Origin: JBOHCT01 sp050699055 | Lineage (GTDB): Bacteria; Actinomycetota; Actinomycetes; Streptosporangiales; JBOHCT01 | Length of the DNA: 11,132 nucleotides | NCBI GenBank assembly: GCA_050699055.1 | Contig: JBOHCT010000144.1 | Coordinates: forward strand, 1 to 11,132 | Direction: 5' to 3' | In this document: piece after piece, positions 5,322 to 11,132 of the stretch | How the letters are laid out: each line of letters opens with the position of its first letter | Numbering within the stretch: position 1 is the first letter of the stretch | Made by a program: the position numbers and the translations under genes | Notes under the pieces: generated by a model | What the model was told of the DNA's origin: nothing | The model's input: the letters and a program-made list of their open reading frames with translations, nothing else | Databases searched by the model: none

Positions 5322-5791
5322 CGCACGTCCGGTGGATGGACCTCGCCGAGATCCGCCTCGATCTCGACCGGACCGGAGAGGAGCGCATACAGCTCAGGGT
5401 CGGAGTAGATCTCCGCCGTGTGCCGCCAGGCGGCGACCGTCGTCTCATAGGCGGAGAAGTTCCGCACGGACGCGCACGCGCGCGCGGTGTCAAGCAGCTC
5501 GCCAACGCATCGCTCCATCTCGGACTCCGGAAGGAGTCGCAGCCATGGATAGACCGCTGGCATGTGGGCGCCGAGCACCGCGCGGCCCTGCCGGTCGCCG
5601 ACGATCTCCGCGACGAGACGCGTCAGCTCGTCACTCGCCTCGGCCATGCTTTCGTCGCGCGAGGCCAGCGCCAGTCGAAGGTCGGCCTTGCCACGCCTGT
5701 GGATGATCACGTCACGGCGCTCGGCGTCCGCGACGACCTCGGACGGCTTGCGGACAAGGTCGGACAGGCTGTAGTCCGCTCCCACACTCAT
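5318..5791 (-). CDS. Phd/YefM-like antitoxin with long C-terminal extension
   Basis: A 157-residue protein, about twice the length of a minimal Phd. The N-terminal 45 residues resemble the Phd/YefM DNA-binding fold: YSLSDLVRKPSEVVADAERR, then DVIIHRRGKADLRLALAS. The remaining ~110 residues contain helices (DELTRLVAEIVGDRQGR; RLLPESEMERCVGELLDTA; YETTVAAWRHTAEIYSDPEL) and an acidic end (PVEIEADLGEVHPP), which may hold the toxin. The ATG at 5789-5791 has no good Shine-Dalgarno. The promoter upstream predicts a transcript starting at or next to this ATG, which fits leaderless translation. It is first in the operon, before the toxin, the usual order, and is likely to repress its own promoter through the inverted repeat at 5803-5823. 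Confidence 0.78.
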   Translation of the reverse strand: MSVGADYSLSDLVRKPSEVVADAERRDVIIHRRGKADLRLALASRDESMAEASDELTRLVAEIVGDRQGRAVLGAHMPAVYPWLRLLPESEMERCVGELLDTARACASVRNFSAYETTVAAWRHTAEIYSDPELYALLSGPVEIEADLGEVHPPDVR

Positions 5792-5797
5792 GAGTCC

Positions 5798-5827
5798 AGT
5801 ATCTTCTGAAGTAACATCAGAAGTCAA
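5798..5827 (-). promoter_or_regulatory. Toxin-antitoxin promoter, probably leaderless
   Basis: On the minus strand TTGACT (5822-5827), an 18-nt spacer and GATACT (5798-5803), both 5-of-6-type matches to vegetative -35 and -10 boxes. Only six bases separate the -10 box from the ATG of the antitoxin, so the mRNA should begin at or within a base or two of the start codon. Confidence 0.65.
5803..5823. promoter_or_regulatory. Operator-like inverted repeat in the toxin-antitoxin promoter
   Basis: CTTCTGA (5803-5809) and TCAGAAG (5817-5823) are perfect inverted 7-mers separated by 7 nt, so their centres are 14 nt apart. They fill the spacer between the -35 and -10 boxes and touch both. A protein bound there would block RNA polymerase, as Phd-type antitoxins do. 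A second palindrome, ACTCATGAGT (5786-5795), is centred on the antitoxin start codon. Confidence 0.65.
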
Positions 5828-5872
5828 ACCAGGAAGAACTCCACCTGGTGGGGGACGGCAGGATAGGGCGTC

Positions 5873-6625
5873 ATGAGGCTCACAGATACGGTCGCGATGG
5901 TTACCGGAGGATCGTCGGGCATCGGGGCCGCGACGGCCCAGGCGCTCGCGTCGGCCGGCGCGCGCCTCCTGCTCGTCGGGCGTGACAAGGAGCGGCTGGC
6001 CGCCGTCGCTGACCGTACGGGCGCGACCGCCATCGTCGCGGACCTGTCGACGCCGGACGGGTGCGCCGCCACGGCCAAGCGTGCGCTCCACGCCGCCGGC
6101 CGGGTCGACATCCTCGTCAACAACGCGGGCATCGGTTGGGCAGGCCGCTTCGCCTCGATGGACGGCGGCGACATCGAGCGCCTCGTCGCGATCAACCTCA
6201 CTGCTCCGCTGCGCCTCACTCGCCTGCTGATCCCCGCCATGGTCGAACGCGGGTCCGGCCACGTCGTGCACGTCTCGTCGATCGCCGGCTGCACGGGCGT
6301 ACGCGACGAGGCGGTGTACGCCGCGACCAAGGGCGGGCTGCACCTCTTCGCCGACAGCCTGCGCCAGGAGGTGGCGGGCAGCGGGGTCGGGGTGTCGATC
6401 GTGGTGCCCGGGGTGGTTGACACGCCGTTCTTCGACCGGCGCGGAACTCCCTACGACAGGCGATGGCCCCGGCCGATCCCGCCCGAGCGGGTGGCCGGGG
6501 CCATCGTGGACGCGGTCGCCCACGAGCGCGCGGAGGCGTACGTACCCGGATGGACGCGGATGCCCGCCCGCCTCCACGGCGGCCTTCCGGGTCTCTTCCG
6601 TACGCTCGCCACCCGTTTCGGCTGA
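5873..6625 (+). CDS. SDR-family NAD(P)-dependent oxidoreductase
   Basis: A 250-residue classical short-chain dehydrogenase. The cofactor motif TGGSSGIG is at 11-18 and Arg37 after the second strand (LLLVGRDKERL) favours NADP(H). NNAG is at 83-86, Asn108 lies in AINLTAP, the catalytic Ser136 in VHVSSIAG, and Tyr149-x3-Lys153 in VYAATKGG. VVPGVVDTPFF follows at 177-187. All active-site residues are present. The C-terminal part (RPIPPERVAGAIVDAV, PGWTRMPARLHGGLPGLFR) resembles SDRs acting on lipids or ketones, but the substrate is unknown. The ATG at 5873 has AGGG 4 nt upstream. The gene is divergent from the toxin-antitoxin operon (82 nt) and convergent with the hopanoid operon, so there is no clear functional partner. 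Confidence 0.92.
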   Translation: MRLTDTVAMVTGGSSGIGAATAQALASAGARLLLVGRDKERLAAVADRTGATAIVADLSTPDGCAATAKRALHAAGRVDILVNNAGIGWAGRFASMDGGDIERLVAINLTAPLRLTRLLIPAMVERGSGHVVHVSSIAGCTGVRDEAVYAATKGGLHLFADSLRQEVAGSGVGVSIVVPGVVDTPFFDRRGTPYDRRWPRPIPPERVAGAIVDAVAHERAEAYVPGWTRMPARLHGGLPGLFRTLATRFG

Positions 6626-6636
6626 CCGCCCTCCCT

Positions 6637-6726
6637 CCGCCCCATCCCGCGCCGATCTTGAGGATAACGGTGGGTTACTCGCGGGTAAGAGGCCAACAAC
6701 ATCAAGATCGGCGCGAGGAGGGGCGG
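6637..6726. repeat. Long inverted repeat between convergent SDR and hpnH genes
   Basis: Arms 6637-6661 and 6702-6726 pair at 22 of 25 positions plus one G-T, with the inner 14 (6648-6661 against 6702-6715) perfect; the core is CGCGCCGATCTTGA. The 40-nt loop is unusually A+T-rich for this DNA and includes GATAACGG and a small TTAC/GTAA pair. It could be a bidirectional terminator for the two converging genes, though its loop is large and no T-run follows, or a small palindromic interspersed repeat. Confidence 0.7.
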
Positions 6727-6753
6727 TCGGCGAGAAGAGGGGCGGTCGGCGAG
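6718..6753. repeat. Tandem 17-nt direct repeat, 19-nt period
   Basis: GAGGGGCGGTCGGCGAG occurs at 6718-6734 and again at 6737-6753. The first copy overlaps the right arm of the inverted repeat, and the second ends 5 nt before the hpnH stop codon. The sequence GACCGCCCT after the SDR stop (6624-6632) is close to its reverse complement, so nearly the whole 133-nt gap is built from related copies. Confidence 0.7.
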
Positions 6754-6758
6754 CGCGC

Positions 6759-7769
6759 TCAGGCGCCGCGCATCGCGCGGACCGACTCCTTGAGCGAGCC
6801 CATCGTCGCCATCACCGCCGTCGGCTCGTACCCGCAGTGCGCCATGCAGTTGTTGCAGCGCGGGTCGCGCCCCCGGCCGTACTTGGACCAGTCGGTCTCC
6901 TCAACGAGCTCCTTGTAGGTCTTGGCATACCCGTCCGACATCAGGTAGCAGGGACGCTGCCAGCCGAACAGAGAGTACGACGGGATCCCCCAGGCCGTGC
7001 ACTGGAAGTCGACCTTGCCCTCGAGGAAGTCGAGGAACAGCGGTGAGTGGTTGAGCCGCCACCGGCCCCGACGACCGTCCGCGAAGGCCTTGCGGAACAG
7101 CTCCCGCGTCTCCTCGACCCCCAGGAAGTGATCCTGGTCCGGCGCCTTCTCATAGGCGTACGCCGGCGAGATCATCATCTGGTCGACCTGGAGATCATCG
7201 TTCAGGTAGTCGAGGACGTCGATGACGTTCTGCGGCGTGTCGTTGGAGAAGAACGTCGTGTTCGTGGTGACACGGAAGCCGCGACGCTTCACCTCGCGTA
7301 CGGCCTCCACCGCCTCGTCGAAGACGCCCTCCTTGCAGACCGACTCGTCGTGCTTGTCACGCAGCCCGTCGACGTGCACGGCAAAGGCGAAGTACTGCGA
7401 GGGCCGGAAGTCGAACCGGTCGAACCACTTACGCAGCAACACGGCGTTGGTGCAGAGGAAGACGTACTTCTTCCGCTCGACCAGCTCGTTCACCATCTTG
7501 TCGATCTGCGGGTGCATGAGCGGCTCGCCGCCGGCGATCGACACCATCGGCGCTCCGCACTCCTCGATCGCGCCGACAGCCTGCTCCACCGGCATCCGCT
7601 GCTTGAGGACGTCCGCGGGGTGCTGGATCTTGCCACATCCCGCGCACGCGAGATTGCACGCGAACAGCGGCTCCAGCTCCACGATCAACGGGAACTTCTC
7701 CCGCCTCCGCAGCTTCTGCTTCGCTATGTACGCGCCGATGCGAAGGCTCTGCCGCAACGGCATCGTCAT
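6759..7769 (-). CDS. hpnH: Adenosyl-hopene transferase HpnH (radical SAM)
   Basis: A 336-residue radical-SAM enzyme that joins a 5'-deoxyadenosyl group to hopene, giving adenosylhopane, the first step to extended (C35) hopanoids. The [4Fe-4S]/SAM motif C38NLAC42AGC45 is intact, with AGGEP at 79-83 for SAM binding. AFAVHVDGL, TNTTFFSND and MMISPAYAYEKAPDQDHFLG follow, a stretch characteristic of HpnH. A C-terminal cluster Cys305, Cys308, Cys312 (RCNNCMAHCGYEP) may bind a second metal centre. Length is normal. The start ATG (7767-7769) overlaps the stop of the upstream fusion gene as ATGA, and AAGGAGG lies about 10 nt before it, inside that gene. It is the last gene of the operon. Confidence 0.95.
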   Translation of the reverse strand: MTMPLRQSLRIGAYIAKQKLRRREKFPLIVELEPLFACNLACAGCGKIQHPADVLKQRMPVEQAVGAIEECGAPMVSIAGGEPLMHPQIDKMVNELVERKKYVFLCTNAVLLRKWFDRFDFRPSQYFAFAVHVDGLRDKHDESVCKEGVFDEAVEAVREVKRRGFRVTTNTTFFSNDTPQNVIDVLDYLNDDLQVDQMMISPAYAYEKAPDQDHFLGVEETRELFRKAFADGRRGRWRLNHSPLFLDFLEGKVDFQCTAWGIPSYSLFGWQRPCYLMSDGYAKTYKELVEETDWSKYGRGRDPRCNNCMAHCGYEPTAVMATMGSLKESVRAMRGA

Positions 7770-9298
7770 GAGGGTCGCACCTCCTTAGGCAGTGTGAAGT
7801 GAACCGACTCCGTTGTCACCGAACGCTCCGCGACCTCCACAGGGCCGAAACCACGCAGGGCCTCGATCACCTCCGAGATCAACGTGGGCGGAGCCGATGC
7901 GCCGGCAGTCAGACCGATCGTTTGGGCACCGGCGAGCCATGACAGCTCGATGCCGCTCGGGTCGTCGACGAGATGGGCGGCCGCGCCGGAGCGCTCCGCC
8001 ACCTCGACGAGCCGCTTGGAGTTCGAAGAGTTCGTCGAGCCGACGACGAGGACCAGGTCGGCCTCGCTCGCCACGGCGCGTACGGCGTTCTGCCGGTTGG
8101 TCGTGGCGTAGCAGATGTCCTCGGAGCTCGGTCCCTCTGCCTCAGGGAACCGCTCCCGGATCGCATCGACGACGCCCTGCGCCTCATCGGTCGCGAGGGT
8201 CGTCTGCATGAGGTAGGAGACCTTCTCGGGATCGCCGGCCTCGATCCTCGCGACGTCGTCAGGATCTTCCACGAGCACCGTGTCGTCCGGCGCCTCGCCG
8301 AGCGTGCCTTCCGTCTCCTCATGACCCTCGTGGCCGATGAGGATGACGAGGTTGCCCCGCGACGCGAACCGACGTGCCTCGGTGTGCACTTTGGTGACCA
8401 GCGGACACGTCGCGTCGATGACGTTGAGTCGTCGTTCGCCCGCCGCCTCGCGGACCGCCGGTGCGACGCCGTGGGCGGAGAAGACCACTGTCGCCCCGGC
8501 GGGAACCTCGTCGAGCTCGTCGACGAAGACCGCCCCTCGTCGCTCCAGATCGCGTACGACGTGGACGTTGTGGACGATCTGTTTGCGGACGTAGATCGGC
8601 GGGTCGTACTGGTCAAACGCGCGCTCGACGACCTCGATCGCGCGCTCGACGCCCGCGCAGAAGGAACGAGGACCGGCGAGCAGGACTCTCCGCGGACCGA
8701 CGGCCTCGCCCCACCTGGCAAGGGCGGGCCCGACCCGGCGAAGCGACCGCATGGCCGCCCAACTCGTACGGGCGGTGCCCGGGCTGCGCAGGGGGTGGGC
8801 GTGTGTGTCGACGATGACCCGAACGACCGCGACCGGCCTCTCCCCCGCCGCGACCGCGAGCGGGGCCGACTCCATGTCGACGGCGATCGCGCCGCCCGCG
8901 GCGAGCTCGCCGCGCTCGCGACCATCGACAGCGTGATCGCTGGTGATGACGGGCCCCGCGTGCACGGTCAGACCCGCCCGGCGCAGGTCGGCCGCGAGCA
9001 GTTCCGCGGATACGCAGTGGACCCTCGAGTTCCCGCCGCGTACCTCGGTCGCGACGACCACGTCGCCGGGCTCGAGCTCGCTCGACAGCGCACCCCCGAA
9101 ACCCGCCACTGCCAGGGCGTCAAACCCCCGCTGCCGGATGGCACGGGCAGCACGCGCGCTCCGCCTGGGCCCGAGCCCCGTGCGGACGACCGCGCCGCGG
9201 GTCAATCCACGGCGCAGCCCGCGAGCCTCGAACCGGAGCGGGGCGCACACCACGAGTCGCGGAGCGAGCTCGCCCTGACGATCGGGGCAGATGGTCAC
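7766..9298 (-). CDS. ispH: HpnG-type nucleosidase fused to IspH (HMBPP reductase)
   Basis: A 510-residue two-domain protein. Residues ~14-195 form a nucleoside-phosphorylase-fold domain like the hopanoid enzyme HpnG, which removes adenine from adenosylhopane. Glu24 (PLRFEARGL), VRTGLGP, AVAGFGGAL, Glu143 in AVDMES and Asp164 in VRVIVDT line up with the catalytic Glu/Glu/Asp of MTA/SAH nucleosidases. Residues ~203-510 are IspH, the 4Fe-4S reductase making IPP and DMAPP from HMBPP. Its cluster ligands are Cys214, Cys298 and Cys396; substrate residues lie in IVHNVHVV, FSAHGV, GHEGHEE (His326, Glu328), QTTL and NSSNSKRL. Both halves look active. The GTG start (9296-9298) has GGGAGG 6 nt upstream and overlaps the cyclase stop as GTGA. 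Met183 in the linker (8750-8752) could start a free IspH, but its GGCGG site is weak. Confidence 0.93.
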   Translation of the reverse strand: MTICPDRQGELAPRLVVCAPLRFEARGLRRGLTRGAVVRTGLGPRRSARAARAIRQRGFDALAVAGFGGALSSELEPGDVVVATEVRGGNSRVHCVSAELLAADLRRAGLTVHAGPVITSDHAVDGRERGELAAGGAIAVDMESAPLAVAAGERPVAVVRVIVDTHAHPLRSPGTARTSWAAMRSLRRVGPALARWGEAVGPRRVLLAGPRSFCAGVERAIEVVERAFDQYDPPIYVRKQIVHNVHVVRDLERRGAVFVDELDEVPAGATVVFSAHGVAPAVREAAGERRLNVIDATCPLVTKVHTEARRFASRGNLVILIGHEGHEETEGTLGEAPDDTVLVEDPDDVARIEAGDPEKVSYLMQTTLATDEAQGVVDAIRERFPEAEGPSSEDICYATTNRQNAVRAVASEADLVLVVGSTNSSNSKRLVEVAERSGAAAHLVDDPSGIELSWLAGAQTIGLTAGASAPPTLISEVIEALRGFGPVEVAERSVTTESVHFTLPKEVRPS

Positions 9299-11132
9299 GA
9301 CGCACCTCCCAGATATCTCCCCAACGCGGAGAGGGGGAAGACGAGGCGGTACAGGTGATAGTTGATGTAGAAGTCGCCGGGGAAGCCGGTGCCGGTGAAC
9401 TGCGGCTCATCCCAGGTCCCGTCCTCTCGCTGGTGCTCGACCAGCCAGGCGACCCCGCGGTCGACGGCGTCCGAACGCTCACCCGCCGCGAGCAGCGCCA
9501 GCAGCGCCCAGCCGGTCTGCGAGGCCGTCGACATGCCGCGCCCGACCCAGGTCGGGTCGACGTATGACCGCAGATCCTCGCCCCAGCCTCCATCGGCGTT
9601 CTGGTGCCGCTCCAGCCAGTCGACGGCCCGGCGTATGGCGGGATAATCGCGCCGGACACCCGCCGCGACCAGTGCGGGGACGACCGCGCCCGTGCCGTAC
9701 ACGTGGTTGGCCCCCCAGCGACCGAACCACGAGCCGTCACGCTCCTGAGCGCGCAGCAGCCATACCACCCCACGCCGACAGGCCCCGCCGTCCGCGAGTC
9801 CCTCGCCGGCCAACATCTCGACGATGTGGGCGGTCACGTCGGCCGAGGGCGGGTCGATCACGGCGCCGAAGTCGCAGAAGGGCAGCTTCGTGCACAGCTC
9901 CTGGGTGTTGTCGACGTCGAAGGCCCCCCACCCGCCGTCGCGTGACTGCATCCCGAGCAGCCAGGTCACACCCCTTCGCACGGCGGCGTCGATGTCGCCG
10001 CCCCGGGTCGGGTGGCGGACGCGACGCAGCGCGAGGATCACCTCGGCCGCGTCGTCGGTGTCGGGATATCCGTCGTTGTCGAACTCGAACGCCCAGCCAC
10101 CCGGCGGAACACCCGGGGATTTCACCGTCCAGTCGCCGGGCCCGCGTATCTCCTCGCTGGCCACCCACTCGGCGGCACGAGCGAGGGCCGGGTGGTCGCC
10201 GGGGAGACCGCCGTCGGCGAGCGCGGTCATCGCGAGGACGGTATCCCAGACCGGCGACTGGCAGGCCTCGAAGCGGCGGATGGCCCCTTCGGGGCCCTCC
10301 TCACGGATGGTGAAGCGATCCATCCCTTCCAGTCCCCTACGCATGACCGGGTGCGAGAGGTCGTACCCGACAAGATTGAGCGCGAGCAGGGAGTACACCC
10401 ACGGCGGTTGGATGCCGCCCCAACAGCCGTCGGCCTCCTGGCGGGCGATGATCCAGTCGACGGCGCGGCGGATCGCCGCACGCCGCAGACCACGGATCGG
10501 AAAACGCTCATAGAGATGCAGGGCACCGTCGAGGCGTTGAAAGAAGCCGCTCCATGAGGCGGCCGGGTGGCGCCGGGGAACGAACATCCCGGTACGCAGC
10601 TCGGGTAGGTCCAGGCCGAGGTCGCGGCAGGGGCGCAGTGACGTCACCACCGTGAGCGCCACGATCGTCTGCCGCGCCCAACAGCCCCAGTCGTAGATGT
10701 TGAGCGGCACGAAGCGTGGCAGGTACGCCAGTTCGGGGGGCATGACGGGGAGGTCGTCCCAGGACCACAGCCCGAACAGCGCGAGCCAGACCCTGGTGAA
10801 GACACGCGTCGCCTCCAGCCCGCCCTGGTCCCGGATGTACTCCGCGGCCTGGCGCATATGGGTGTCAGCGGGGCTGTCCCCCGCGAGACGCAGCGCCACA
10901 TAGGCCTCGACGGTCGTCGACAGCTCGGGCGGGCCGGCGTAGAACGTCGCCCACGTGCCGTCGTCGCGCTGCTGCGAACGGATCCACCGCGCGGACGCGG
11001 CCGTTTCCTCCTCGGTGCGGATGCCGAGGAACTGACGCAACAGCAGGTCCTCGGCATCCATCGTCACGTTGGTCTCGAGCTCACCCTTCCACCACCCCTG
11101 GGCGTCCTGCAGGGACATCAGGTGGTCACGGG
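9295..11132 (-). CDS. shc: Squalene-hopene cyclase, 5' end beyond window
   Basis: A membrane-associated triterpene cyclase turning squalene into hopene/hopanol in one proton-started polycyclisation. The frame is open to the window edge: codons before the first in-window Met still read RDHL, then MSLQDAQGWWKGELETN, which is the conserved cyclase N-terminus, so that Met is internal and probably 30-50 residues are missing. The catalytic acid motif DxDD appears as DTDD (10051-10062) in DNDGYPDTDDAAEV. At least six QW repeats (Q-x3-G-x-W) are visible: QRDDGTW, QEADGCW, QSRDGGW, QERDGSW, QNADGGW, QREDGTW. IYDWGCWARQTIV, CDFGAVIDPPSADVTAH, STASQTGWALLAL and FPGDFYINYHLYR are all present, so it should be functional. 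It is upstream of the HpnG-IspH fusion and overlaps it by 4 nt. Confidence 0.96.
   Translation of the reverse strand, partial: RDHLMSLQDAQGWWKGELETNVTMDAEDLLLRQFLGIRTEEETAASARWIRSQQRDDGTWATFYAGPPELSTTVEAYVALRLAGDSPADTHMRQAAEYIRDQGGLEATRVFTRVWLALFGLWSWDDLPVMPPELAYLPRFVPLNIYDWGCWARQTIVALTVVTSLRPCRDLGLDLPELRTGMFVPRRHPAASWSGFFQRLDGALHLYERFPIRGLRRAAIRRAVDWIIARQEADGCWGGIQPPWVYSLLALNLVGYDLSHPVMRRGLEGMDRFTIREEGPEGAIRRFEACQSPVWDTVLAMTALADGGLPGDHPALARAAEWVASEEIRGPGDWTVKSPGVPPGGWAFEFDNDGYPDTDDAAEVILALRRVRHPTRGGDIDAAVRRGVTWLLGMQSRDGGWGAFDVDNTQELCTKLPFCDFGAVIDPPSADVTAHIVEMLAGEGLADGGACRRGVVWLLRAQERDGSWFGRWGANHVYGTGAVVPALVAAGVRRDYPAIRRAVDWLERHQNADGGWGEDLRSYVDPTWVGRGMSTASQTGWALLALLAAGERSDAVDRGVAWLVEHQREDGTWDEPQFTGTGFPGDFYINYHLYRLVFPLSALGRYLGGAS

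Noticed and set aside
5792..6577. Extension of the antitoxin frame upstream across the SDR gene
   Set aside because: It is the antisense of the SDR gene, and the promoter at 5798-5827 lies inside it.
7973..9358. A 461-codon plus-strand frame opposite the HpnG-IspH fusion
   Set aside because: It is a high-GC shadow with no domain; the opposite strand has full motif sets for two enzymes.
9564..10557. Long plus-strand frames opposite the cyclase gene
   Set aside because: They are composition-driven shadows rich in Arg and Pro, overlapping a clear cyclase with intact DTDD and QW motifs.
1..11132. CRISPR array, insertion sequence, tRNA or rRNA gene, or prophage gene
   Set aside because: No regularly spaced repeats, transposase-like frames or RNA gene signatures were seen in either strand.

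Overview
The window is high-GC DNA with short intergenic gaps, strong AGGAGG-type ribosome binding sites, GTG starts and 4-nt gene overlaps. The XRE/DUF397 pair, the ECF41 sigma factor with its satellite genes and the hopanoid genes all point to a filamentous actinobacterium (Streptomyces/Streptosporangiales-like). The exact genus cannot be read from the sequence.

Layout. (1) Positions 1-2802 form an ECF41 sigma-factor module. A leftward operon encodes a DoxX-like membrane protein, a carboxymuconolactone decarboxylase-like protein and an antibiotic-biosynthesis-monooxygenase-like protein, followed after a 109-nt gap by the N-terminus of an FAD-dependent oxidoreductase cut by the window edge. 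The sigma gene, with its fused SnoaL-like domain, is divergent. Between them lie two ECF41-type promoters (TGTCACA-N16-CGTC and AGTCACA-N16-CGTC). They face each other with exact two-fold symmetry, so the sigma factor probably drives both itself and the operon. (2) Positions 2803-3140 hold no convincing gene. (3) Positions 3141-4851 hold a leftward XRE(DUF5753)-DUF397 regulatory pair and a divergent HATPase_c (RsbW-like) protein, closed by a long hairpin. (4) Positions 4968-5827 hold a leftward toxin-antitoxin operon: a Phd-type antitoxin with a long C-terminal extension, then a RelE-like toxin starting on a GTGA overlap. Its promoter contains a perfect 7-7-7 inverted repeat and appears to give a leaderless mRNA. 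(5) An SDR oxidoreductase on the + strand (5873-6625) is convergent with the next operon across a large inverted repeat. (6) Positions 6759-11132 hold a leftward hopanoid operon read in the order squalene-hopene cyclase (5' end beyond the window), a single-chain fusion of an HpnG-type nucleosidase with IspH, and the radical-SAM enzyme HpnH. The three genes are joined by 4-nt overlaps.

How the genes work together. The cyclase makes hopene (or hopanol), HpnH attaches adenosyl to hopene, and the HpnG-type half of the fusion would remove adenine to give ribosylhopane. The IspH half supplies the C5 units from which squalene is built. The fusion of the last MEP-pathway enzyme to a hopanoid side-chain enzyme, and the symmetric face-to-face ECF41 promoters, are the two observations I find most worth following up.
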